DNA of 33,209 nt, from contig JAEWQC010000043.1 in assembly GCA_023399355.1 (NCBI GenBank), forward strand, positions 1-33,209, written 5' to 3'. This document shows, in pieces, positions 1 through 9,276 of this stretch. This DNA is from Bacillota bacterium (GTDB lineage Bacteria; Bacillota; Clostridia; Acetivibrionales; DTU013). The number at the start of each line of letters is the position of its first letter. Within the stretch, counting starts at the first letter, position 1. Below the pieces are notes generated by a model. It was not told the DNA's origin. It was given only the letters and a program-made list of their open reading frames with translations, and did no database searches. Made by a program: the position numbers and the translations under genes.

Positions 1-1
1 A

Positions 2-3000
2 TTGGTCGATATTAGTAACCATTCGGATAAAAGACTTTTTATTCTGCTTATGACAGGAATAAAAAGTTTGCATTTCCTTTATACAAGCGCTGCGGATAAT
101 GCAATTGGCACATCAATATATAAACAGCAGGAAGAGGGGGAGCTTGTAAACAGCATTCTTCCAGTCAGAGATAGTATAGATGGCAATACAACTTTTAAAG
201 ATTTGCTTCTTCAAGTTAGGAAAACCATAAATGAAGCTTATGAAAATGCAAACTATCCTATGGAATACTTGTGGGACGGATTAAAGGAAAATAATCTGAA
301 GCTATTTGACTCTGCCGTGATATTGCTGAATATTCATGATAGAGCTTATTTGGAAAATGTCATGCCGGCGTTGGTTTTTTCATTCATTCGAGCCGACGGT
401 ATCATCAAGGGCTCGCTGGAGTATGATACAAAGCGTTATGGAAGTTCTACAATACAACATATGATAGGTCATATGTCAAATTTATTGAAAGCTGTTACCG
501 GGGATATCAGCGTAAAAATATCGGATATCGATATTTTATCTCCTGAAGAAACAAACCGGATTCTTTTTGAATTTAATGATACTGCTGCAGCTTATCGCAA
601 GGATATGACAATACACGGGATGTTTGAGGAGCAGGTTGATAAAACGCCGGAAAATATAGCTCTTGCTTACGGCAACAGGAATATTACATACATGGAATTG
701 AATCGGAAATCCAATCTACTGGCAAGACAGCTAAGAAAAAAAGGTATAGAACGAGATCGTGTTGTGGCTATATTAATGGAACGTTCGCCTGAAATGATCA
801 TAAGTGCGTTAGGTGTATTAAAAGCAGGAGGGGCATATTTACCTATAGACGCCGGATACCCGGAGGAGAGAATCAAGTATATGCTGGAGGATTCCGGAAC
901 CAAAGTTTTATTGACCGAAATTGACCTGGCGCATCATCTTGAGTTTGAAGGGGAGATAGTTGATTTAAGGGATGAGAGCCTTTATGAAGGAGATGCTTCA
1001 AATACTGAACACATAAATTTACCAAGTGATTTGGCATATATCATCTATACCTCTGGTACAACTGGTAAACCTAAAGGCACTATGATAGAACATAAAAATG
1101 TTGTAAGGCTTTTATCCAATGACAGAATGCAGTTTGATTTCAATCAGAACGATGTTTGGACCATGTTTCATTCTTTTTGTTTCGACTTCTCGGTATGGGA
1201 GATGTATGGAGCCTTATTAAATGGTGGCAAGCTTATCATAGTACCAAGACATGTTGCACAGGACGCAAAAGAGTTTTTAAAACTTATACAACGTGAAAGG
1301 GTTACAGTATTAAACCAAACACCCACAGCTTTTTATAGTCTCGTGGATATGGAGGAGGCGCAAAGTGAAAGTTGTTTAAGCATAAGGTATGTTATATTTG
1401 GGGGAGAGAGCCTAAAACCTGTAAAATTGAAGGAATGGAAGCTAAAGTATCCGGGAATTAAGTTCATTAACATGTATGGAATTACTGAAACTACTGTACA
1501 TGTTACCTATAAGGAGATTTCTACAGAGGAAATCGAACGCAATATTAGTAATATAGGCAGACCAATACCGACAACAACTGTTTATATTATGGATAGCAGC
1601 AGTAAGCTTTTACCTGTAGGAGCAGCTGGGGAGATATGTGTCGGTGGGGATGGCGTCGGAAGGGGATACCTTAACAGACCGGAGCTGACGGAGCAGAAAT
1701 TTGTAAATAGTCCATATAAAAAAATGGAAAGAATTTATAGATCCGGTGACCTCGGGAGAATACTGCCTAACGGTGAAATTGAATATCTTGGAAGAATTGA
1801 TCAACAGGTAAAGATTAGAGGGCATAGAATTGAGCTTAGTGAGATAGAAGTACAGTTGCTGAGCCACTTAAAAATAAAAGAAGCAGTTGTTTTAGCAAGT
1901 GATGGTAACAACAATGATAGGTATCTTTGTGCTTATTTTGTTGCGGATGAGGATTTGACTGTATCCGGATTAAGAAGCTACCTTAAAGGTACATTGCCTG
2001 AATACATGATACCTGCGTATTTTATTCAGATGGACAAGCTGCCTGTGAATTCCAATGGGAAATTAGACAGGAAAGCTCTGCCCTCTCCTGGGGGAAATAT
2101 AGCTACAGGAGAAAAATACGAGGCTCCCGGAAGCGATATCGAAGAAAAGTTGGTAAAGGCCTGGTCTGAAGTATTAGGAATTGAAAGAATAAGCATAAAT
2201 GACAGCTTTCTTGCTTTAGGTGGTGACTCTATTAAAGCGATGAAATTGATGCCTATTCTAAACAATTATAACCTTAAACTCGAGATAAAGGACTTGTTCC
2301 AGTTCCCTACAATAAAGGAGCTTGGCAAACATGTCGAAACTTCTGCCAAGCAAATAGATCAGGGAATGATAGAAGGAAAGATAGCACTAACTCCAATTCA
2401 GAAATGGTTTTTTTCAGAGCACATACAAAATAAAAACCACTTTAACCAGTCTATTCTAATTTATAGAAAAACCAGATTTGATGAAAACATAGTGATGAAA
2501 ACAATAAGTAAAATTGTTGAGCATCATGATGCACTCCGCATGGTTTATAGACAGGAAGACAGACGGTGGGTACAATTCAACAGGGGTATTGGTGAGGGTA
2601 TGTTTGCAATGGAAATAATTGATTTCCAAGAGGAAACTGATTATAAGGCAAGACTAAACCATGAAGCTGACAAGCTGCAGAAAAGGTTGGATATCAGTGA
2701 AGGCCCATTGGTCAGACTTGGGTTGTTTAAAACCTTTGAAGGGGATTATCTGCTGATAGTAATACACCATTTAGTAGTGGACGGTGTATCCTGGAGAATA
2801 ATACTTGATGATTTTGTTTCAGGTTATACTCAAGCTGTTGGAAATGAGGATATCAAGCTTGCTGATAAAACCGAATCCTTTAGGAAGTGGGCTTCCGTTT
2901 TAGAAGATTATTCGGAAAGTAAAGAACTTCTAGTGGAAATCGATTATTGGAAAACAATAAAGCAGTATCATGAAGAACCTTTACCCGCAGATGGAGCAGC

Positions 3001-6000
3001 CACTGGCGATAAGCATCCTGGAAGTATAATAACGGTGTCATTGCCGGAAGAAGAGACGGATAGGCTTTTTAAATCTGCACGGAAAGCTTACAGTCTGGAA
3101 TATAATGAAGTTTTACTTACAGCTTTAGGCCTTGCTTTACAGGAGTGGACAGGAAAAAACAGCGCACTGTTAAATATTGAGGGCCATGGAAGGGAAAAGA
3201 TTGACGGCTCCATTGAAATTTCAAGAACTGTTGGATGGTTTACATCCATATTTCCTGTTGTCATAAATGTTTCTGATGGTGGAAACATTTATGAAAGCTT
3301 AATGTTAGTCAGTAATATTCTAAAACAGATACCAAATAAGGGAGTAGGATATGGAATTTTGAAATATCTCACCCCTGAAAAGTTTAAAAATGAGATAAGC
3401 TTTGATAATAATCCGCAAATATGTTTTAACTTCTTTGGACAGTTTGACAAGGAATTACGTAAAAGTGATTTTTATATATCAAACTTATCTGCAGGAAATA
3501 TGGTTGACCAGAATTCGGAAAGACTCTATTCACTCGATTTAAACTGTGTAATATCTGAAGGTCAGCTGCAAATGCTTGTAAATTATGACCAACATGAATT
3601 CAAAATTGAGACTATCCAAAAATTTGCAGACAGCTTCCAAAAGCGCCTTATGGATATTTCCAGCCATTGTACCAAAGTGAGCTTAACCTGTTCTTCTCAA
3701 CCTGATCATCAAAATATATGTAATTCCATATATCCAAAGGCTAATTCCGGACCGAATGAGATCAATGTTCCTTTTCCACTTACTGATGTACAGCTAGCTT
3801 ATTTGATGGGTAGGGATAACCTGTTTGAAATGGGTGGAGTATCAACTCATTCATACATGGAAATTGAGACAAAGCTGGATATCATGCTACTTGAAAAAAG
3901 CCTTCAAAAGGTAATTCGCAGGCACCCGATGCTTCGTGCTATTGTTCACCATGATGGGCAGCAGCAGATTCTTGAGAAAGTACCTGATTATAAAATTATA
4001 GAAAAGGATATAAGCGACCTTGATGCAGAAAGCCAGATGATATGCATTGCTGATGAAAGAAAAAGAATGTCCCACTTCATTTTTAAAACTGATCAGTGGC
4101 CGTTATTCGAGCTAAAGGCTTTTAGAATGTCAGAGGATACGAGCTACCTGTTTTTTGGACGTGATTTGTTGATATTTGACGCAGCCAGCATGCAAATTAT
4201 AGGCAAAGACTTAATCTATTATTATATGAATCCTGATGCTGACATTAAGGAGTTGGATTTCACCTTCAGGGATTACATCATGGCCTATCGTGAGTTTAAA
4301 AACACGGATATTTATGTTTCAGATAAAAAGTACTGGTTGGATAAACTCGCCGGCTTCCCTCAGGCTCCCGTATTACCAATTAAGAATATAAAAAAAGGGT
4401 TTACGCCTCACTTTAAGAGATTCAGCAGAACTATAAACAAAGTTGACTGGGAAAAATTAAAATCAATAGCAAGACAAAAAAACATAACTCCGTCGGCATT
4501 GATATGTACAGCCTATACACAGGTATTGTCATATTGGAGCAATCAATCCCGTCTAGCTGTTAACCTTACCGTATTCAACCGCTATCCGGTTCACAAAGAT
4601 GTTAATGATATTGTTGGTGACTTCACATCGGTAGTATTGCTTGGCATTGAGCTAAAGCCACACGATTCATTTTGGGAATGTGCCAGGCATGTACAGCAGG
4701 TACTAATGGAGGCATTGGAACATAGGCACTATGATGGAGTGGAGTTTATCAGGGAAATATCAAAATATAACGATCTTGGCACCAAGGCAGCGATGCCGAT
4801 CGTATTTACCAGTTTGCTATTTGGTGATGCCAATAGTAACGTCAACCATTTCCGGCAGCTTGGAGAAATAAAAATGGGAATTGGGCAGACGTCCCAGGTC
4901 TATATAGATAATCAAGCTACGGAAATTGATGGAAACCTTGAAATATGGTTTGAGTTTGTTGATGAACTCTTTGAAAACAATGTTATAGAATCCATATTCG
5001 ATCAATATACAGGAATTTTAATGGGATTGATTATTTCCAGCGAGGGTCATAGACTAAGTCCATGTCAAAATGATAGAAATTTGATTAATAGCTATAACAA
5101 GACTCAGGAAGAAATAAACCCTGATACCCTGCATGGGATGTTTGTCAAGCAGGCGGGATTTACTCCGGATAAAATTGCTGTAATTTCAGAACAGGACAGC
5201 ATTACATATAACAATTTACATATAATGAGTAATCAGGTTGCAAATTATCTGCAAGGACAGGGTATTGGAAGGAATGACCTGGTAGGTTTATCGGCAAAAA
5301 GGTGTATAAACACGATTATAAATATGCTTGGGATTTTAAAAACAGGTGCGGCTTATGTCCCTATTGACCCGGAGTATCCACAGGAGCGCAAGGACTATAT
5401 ACTATCCAACAGCAACTGCAAAATGATGTTATACCCCGAACTGTATCCGGACAAAAGTCTGGTTGATGAAAGTACAGAGTTTGAAGCGATTAATAATGGC
5501 AATGGCATTGCATATATAATATATACTTCAGGAAGCACAGGCAGGCCCAAAGGAGTAATTATTACACATGAAGCGGTAACTAATACTATAATTGATATCA
5601 ACCGCAAATTTATGGTAAATGTAAATGATAGAATAATCGGGCTATCTTCAATGTGCTTTGACCTCTCAGTCTATGATATATTTGGTGCGTTAAGCACGGG
5701 AGCCGCTCTTGTAATGGTTTCCAACCAAAGAGACGCAAGCTTGTTACAAAATATCGTCAGTAAACAGGGTGTTACTATCTGGAATTCAGTACCGGCGATC
5801 ATGGATATGATGCTTGATAACCTGGAGGATGGCTTCGAAGGCTCCGGTTTAAGGCTGGTGCTTCTAAGCGGTGATTGGATTCCAGTGAATCTGCCAAATA
5901 AAATTAAACGGTATTTTCCCGGTTCTGAGGTTATCAGCCTTGGAGGTGCAACCGAGGCTTCCATATGGTCAATATACTACCCTGTTACACAGATAAGGAA

Positions 6001-9000
6001 TGAGTGGAAGAGTATACCGTATGGCATGCCTTTGGCAAACCAGATGTTTTACGTATTAAATTATGAAATGGAACTATGCCCGGTTGGTGTACCTGGAGAG
6101 CTTTATATCGGAGGTGTTGGACTTGCCAAAGGGTATTATAACGATGAAGAGAAAACCAGGAATGCCTTCATAATTCATCATGAACTTGGCAACTTGTATA
6201 GGACAGGCGATTATGGGACTTTTCACAGCGAAGGATATATTGAGTTTCTCGGCAGGAAGGATCACCAGGTAAAAATCAAAGGGTATAGAATAGAACTGAA
6301 TGAAATAGAAAACTGTCTTATAAAGCATCCTGCCGTAAAAAATACAGCTGTAATAGACCGCTCGGATGCGGACGGGAAGAAATACTTATGCGCGTATTAT
6401 TGTTCAGATGCGCCACTTGGCATATCTGATATGAGGATGCATTTGGCGAAGGAACTGCCCGAATACATGATACCCTCCTGTTTTATTCAAATGGACGAAA
6501 TTCCTTTGACCTCTAATGGGAAATTGGATAGGAAATCTCTACCGGAGCCTGATGTATATTGTAATAAAGATAACAGTTATATTGCTCCCCGAAACTCTAC
6601 GGAAGATGAATTGGCAAGCATATTGGAAGACGTATTGGGCATTGCTGAGGCGGGAATTACCGATAACTTCTTTGAACTTGGGGGAGACTCCCTAAAGGCA
6701 CAGACATTTATCAACAGGATTCATAAAAAACTTTTAGTTAAAGTCCCAATCATTTATCTTTTCAAGGAACCTACCATTGAAAAAATAAGTGAGTACATCT
6801 TGAAAGGAAGTAGTGCCCGTAATACCGAACAGCAATATAAACCTGCAGAGGAAGTCAAATACTACTGGTCACCTGTAGTGCACTGGAGCCAAAGTGAAAA
6901 TGCCATACATATAGAGATGTATTCCTACAAGGGTATTGCGCCGGACTTATTCCCCAAACTGTATTTTATTACTCAGAAAGGTGTTACATTAAGTGAGCTC
7001 CTCAATGAATTCTCTGAGTTTGATGAAAATGATGTGAAGAATTTTGTAAGTGGTCTGATCAATAACAGGGTACTTGTAGACAGGATGCTGACTTATCATG
7101 AGATATCGTACCCGCAAAGCAAGTTCTTCAAAAACCCTTATGGAGAAGAACTGCTGTATGATTCCGAAGCGTATGATGATTTTAAGAAGCATCAAATGAA
7201 CAGGAGTTTCGAAAAGGCTGACCAGGCAAAGATACTATTACAAAACAGAAACGATTTTCCCGCATATATTAAAGACAGACGCTCGTACAGAGTGTTTGAC
7301 GAGAGCAGGGAAATACCGTTTTCAACCTTCTCACAGCTGCTTTCAGTATTTATGCAACAACGGGAAAAAGAGAAAATCACCTATTTCTATCCAAGTGCCG
7401 GAGGACTATATTCCATTGACGTCTTTATTTATATCAAAGAAAACAGGGTAGAAGGTGTGAAAAAGGGATTATACTATTACAGTCCTATAGATAATAGTCT
7501 TCAAGTTGTAAATGATACCGATGAACTGCCGGAAGATATACATTATCATACGAATAAGGCAATATATAAGTCGTCGGCTTTTTCTGTCTTTTTGATTTAT
7601 GATGCAAGTGTAAATATGCCTAAGTATGGCCCTTTAGGCTATTTCTTCGGATGTATAGATTCAGGGATCATCGTATCATCTTTGACACAATCGGCTGAAC
7701 TGGTGAATATCGGACTGTGCTCCATTGGCGATATGGATTTTAAGAAAATTGAGAAGCTATTCTGCCTGGATGAAAATCAAACATTTATCCATGCCATAGA
7801 GGGGGGCTTAAAGCCTGATTTATCTGTGACAGATTCAAAAGATGCCGGGCAGGAGCATAATAGATTGACGGGATATAACTCTTCCGGAGCAGCTATGTCT
7901 ACGACTGGGCATCAGTTAAGAAAACAGGAGTATTATCCTGTATCATCAGCTCAAAAACGGTTATTTCTATTGCAATTATTACAACCGGAAAGTACGGGGT
8001 ATAACATACAGGATATAAAAGTAATCGAGGGAAAGCTGGATATTGTCAGAATTGAAGATACATTTAAGAAACTTATTAACCGGCATGAATCCTTACGGAC
8101 ATCTTTTGAGGCTATTGAAGGTGAGCTGAAGCAGAGAATATGGGAAAACGCCGACTTTAAATTGGGTTGCCTGGAAGCCGGAGAACAGAATTTGGACTTG
8201 TTGGTAAAGGGATTGGTCAAGCCTTTTATCCTGGCCGAAGCTCCACTGTTCAGGGTATCTATCATTCGCACAGATGAGGATAGGTATGTTTTATTCCTGG
8301 ACATGCATCATATCATTTCCGATGGAACTTCTGCAGGCATACTGATGAAAGATTTCATTACTCTTTACTCAGGAGCGGATTTGGAAGAACTAAAAATCCA
8401 ATATAAGGATTATACCATCTGGCATAACAAGTTCATAAAATCCGATATTGCAAAAGAGCAGGAAAAATATTGGCTGGAGGTATTCTCAGGTAACATACCT
8501 GTGCTGAATATTCCTACTGATTTTCCAAGACCTGATATGCAAAGCTTTGAAGGGAACGTTATCAAATTCTGTGCTAACGGAATAACAGCAAAAAAGCTCA
8601 AAGGAATTGCTGCAGAGAAAGGATCAACCCTTTACATGGTTTTAATTGCAGCATATTACGTGTTACTTTCGAAATATTCGGCTCAGGAAGATATCGTGGT
8701 TGGTACTCCTATCGCGGGAAGGCTTCATAGTGATTTTGAGGATACCATTGGCATGTTTTCAAATATGCTGGCATTAAGAAATTATCCTGCAGGGCAAAAA
8801 CTCTTCTCTGAATTTTTAGAGGAGGTAAAGCAGAATACATTAAATGCATTTGAAAATCAAGGATTCCAGTTTGAAGAACTTGTAAACAAGCTGGGACTAA
8901 AAAGAGATGTGAGCCGGAGCCCTTTGTTTGACACCGTGTTTGTTCTTCAGAACACATTCAGCCCATTATTGCAATTTGACAACTTCAGGATAAAGGAGTT

Positions 9001-9256
9001 TGACTATAATGGGAGATCGGCTTTGTATGATATACTGCTCGAGGCATATGAGCAAGCAGATAACATTTACTTCAATTTTTACTACTGTGACAAATTATTC
9101 AAGAAAGATACCATCAGCAGGATGTCACAGGACTATCTTAAAATTTTATCAAGCATAACTGAAAATAATAACATGAAGCTTTCCGAGATTGAGATTGGGG
9201 ACATAAACATTAAAAAACCGAAAGCATCCAGGCAAGAAATTCAGTTCAACTTCTAA
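2..9256 (+). CDS. Nonribosomal peptide synthetase, 5'-truncated: (C)-A(Thr)-T-E-Cy-A(Cys)-T-Ox-C
   Basis: The frame is open at the left edge, so the TTG at position 2 is not a real start; residues are numbered from it (3084 visible). Residues 1-180 are the acceptor half of a condensation domain. A1 (about 200-690; A10 lysine K687) has the specificity code DFWNIGMVHK, the known Thr code. T1 has phosphopantetheine serine S743 in LGGDS. An epimerization domain (about 785-1230) shows HHLVVDGVSW (H922/H923), EGHGRE, RTVGWFT and FNFFGQFD. A heterocyclization domain (about 1250-1690) has D1388-x4-D1393-x2-S1396 in place of HHxxxDG, plus TPSALICTAY. A2 (about 1705-2180; K2174) has the code DLYNLSLIWK, the known Cys code. 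T2 serine is S2230. Residues about 2280-2615 are a SagB/McbC-like FMN oxidase (RRSYRVFDE, YPSAGGLYSID). A full C domain follows (HHIISDG, H2769/H2770) and the protein ends at the C-A linker. Inferred product: D-Thr joined to a thiazole. A 20-bp gap precedes the next gene. Confidence 0.93.
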   Translation: MVDISNHSDKRLFILLMTGIKSLHFLYTSAADNAIGTSIYKQQEEGELVNSILPVRDSIDGNTTFKDLLLQVRKTINEAYENANYPMEYLWDGLKENNLKLFDSAVILLNIHDRAYLENVMPALVFSFIRADGIIKGSLEYDTKRYGSSTIQHMIGHMSNLLKAVTGDISVKISDIDILSPEETNRILFEFNDTAAAYRKDMTIHGMFEEQVDKTPENIALAYGNRNITYMELNRKSNLLARQLRKKGIERDRVVAILMERSPEMIISALGVLKAGGAYLPIDAGYPEERIKYMLEDSGTKVLLTEIDLAHHLEFEGEIVDLRDESLYEGDASNTEHINLPSDLAYIIYTSGTTGKPKGTMIEHKNVVRLLSNDRMQFDFNQNDVWTMFHSFCFDFSVWEMYGALLNGGKLIIVPRHVAQDAKEFLKLIQRERVTVLNQTPTAFYSLVDMEEAQSESCLSIRYVIFGGESLKPVKLKEWKLKYPGIKFINMYGITETTVHVTYKEISTEEIERNISNIGRPIPTTTVYIMDSSSKLLPVGAAGEICVGGDGVGRGYLNRPELTEQKFVNSPYKKMERIYRSGDLGRILPNGEIEYLGRIDQQVKIRGHRIELSEIEVQLLSHLKIKEAVVLASDGNNNDRYLCAYFVADEDLTVSGLRSYLKGTLPEYMIPAYFIQMDKLPVNSNGKLDRKALPSPGGNIATGEKYEAPGSDIEEKLVKAWSEVLGIERISINDSFLALGGDSIKAMKLMPILNNYNLKLEIKDLFQFPTIKELGKHVETSAKQIDQGMIEGKIALTPIQKWFFSEHIQNKNHFNQSILIYRKTRFDENIVMKTISKIVEHHDALRMVYRQEDRRWVQFNRGIGEGMFAMEIIDFQEETDYKARLNHEADKLQKRLDISEGPLVRLGLFKTFEGDYLLIVIHHLVVDGVSWRIILDDFVSGYTQAVGNEDIKLADKTESFRKWASVLEDYSESKELLVEIDYWKTIKQYHEEPLPADGAATGDKHPGSIITVSLPEEETDRLFKSARKAYSLEYNEVLLTALGLALQEWTGKNSALLNIEGHGREKIDGSIEISRTVGWFTSIFPVVINVSDGGNIYESLMLVSNILKQIPNKGVGYGILKYLTPEKFKNEISFDNNPQICFNFFGQFDKELRKSDFYISNLSAGNMVDQNSERLYSLDLNCVISEGQLQMLVNYDQHEFKIETIQKFADSFQKRLMDISSHCTKVSLTCSSQPDHQNICNSIYPKANSGPNEINVPFPLTDVQLAYLMGRDNLFEMGGVSTHSYMEIETKLDIMLLEKSLQKVIRRHPMLRAIVHHDGQQQILEKVPDYKIIEKDISDLDAESQMICIADERKRMSHFIFKTDQWPLFELKAFRMSEDTSYLFFGRDLLIFDAASMQIIGKDLIYYYMNPDADIKELDFTFRDYIMAYREFKNTDIYVSDKKYWLDKLAGFPQAPVLPIKNIKKGFTPHFKRFSRTINKVDWEKLKSIARQKNITPSALICTAYTQVLSYWSNQSRLAVNLTVFNRYPVHKDVNDIVGDFTSVVLLGIELKPHDSFWECARHVQQVLMEALEHRHYDGVEFIREISKYNDLGTKAAMPIVFTSLLFGDANSNVNHFRQLGEIKMGIGQTSQVYIDNQATEIDGNLEIWFEFVDELFENNVIESIFDQYTGILMGLIISSEGHRLSPCQNDRNLINSYNKTQEEINPDTLHGMFVKQAGFTPDKIAVISEQDSITYNNLHIMSNQVANYLQGQGIGRNDLVGLSAKRCINTIINMLGILKTGAAYVPIDPEYPQERKDYILSNSNCKMMLYPELYPDKSLVDESTEFEAINNGNGIAYIIYTSGSTGRPKGVIITHEAVTNTIIDINRKFMVNVNDRIIGLSSMCFDLSVYDIFGALSTGAALVMVSNQRDASLLQNIVSKQGVTIWNSVPAIMDMMLDNLEDGFEGSGLRLVLLSGDWIPVNLPNKIKRYFPGSEVISLGGATEASIWSIYYPVTQIRNEWKSIPYGMPLANQMFYVLNYEMELCPVGVPGELYIGGVGLAKGYYNDEEKTRNAFIIHHELGNLYRTGDYGTFHSEGYIEFLGRKDHQVKIKGYRIELNEIENCLIKHPAVKNTAVIDRSDADGKKYLCAYYCSDAPLGISDMRMHLAKELPEYMIPSCFIQMDEIPLTSNGKLDRKSLPEPDVYCNKDNSYIAPRNSTEDELASILEDVLGIAEAGITDNFFELGGDSLKAQTFINRIHKKLLVKVPIIYLFKEPTIEKISEYILKGSSARNTEQQYKPAEEVKYYWSPVVHWSQSENAIHIEMYSYKGIAPDLFPKLYFITQKGVTLSELLNEFSEFDENDVKNFVSGLINNRVLVDRMLTYHEISYPQSKFFKNPYGEELLYDSEAYDDFKKHQMNRSFEKADQAKILLQNRNDFPAYIKDRRSYRVFDESREIPFSTFSQLLSVFMQQREKEKITYFYPSAGGLYSIDVFIYIKENRVEGVKKGLYYYSPIDNSLQVVNDTDELPEDIHYHTNKAIYKSSAFSVFLIYDASVNMPKYGPLGYFFGCIDSGIIVSSLTQSAELVNIGLCSIGDMDFKKIEKLFCLDENQTFIHAIEGGLKPDLSVTDSKDAGQEHNRLTGYNSSGAAMSTTGHQLRKQEYYPVSSAQKRLFLLQLLQPESTGYNIQDIKVIEGKLDIVRIEDTFKKLINRHESLRTSFEAIEGELKQRIWENADFKLGCLEAGEQNLDLLVKGLVKPFILAEAPLFRVSIIRTDEDRYVLFLDMHHIISDGTSAGILMKDFITLYSGADLEELKIQYKDYTIWHNKFIKSDIAKEQEKYWLEVFSGNIPVLNIPTDFPRPDMQSFEGNVIKFCANGITAKKLKGIAAEKGSTLYMVLIAAYYVLLSKYSAQEDIVVGTPIAGRLHSDFEDTIGMFSNMLALRNYPAGQKLFSEFLEEVKQNTLNAFENQGFQFEELVNKLGLKRDVSRSPLFDTVFVLQNTFSPLLQFDNFRIKEFDYNGRSALYDILLEAYEQADNIYFNFYYCDKLFKKDTISRMSQDYLKILSSITENNNMKLSEIEIGDINIKKPKASRQEIQFNF

Positions 9257-9276
9257 GCTGGGGGAGATAAACTCAT

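Noticed and set aside
2..4. TTG at position 2 as the true start of the first synthase.
   Set aside because: The reading begins in the middle of a condensation domain and there is no upstream sequence to show a ribosome binding site, so the gene is treated as cut by the window.
3760..5080. Reading the domain before the Cys A domain as an ordinary condensation domain.
   Set aside because: It lacks HHxxxDG and carries DxxxxDxxS with the other heterocyclization motifs.
7951..8304. Antisense open frames opposite the synthase genes, up to about 117 codons.
   Set aside because: They lie wholly within strongly coding sense frames, have no domain signs, and none has support from a good ribosome binding site; they are mirror frames of the megasynthase genes.
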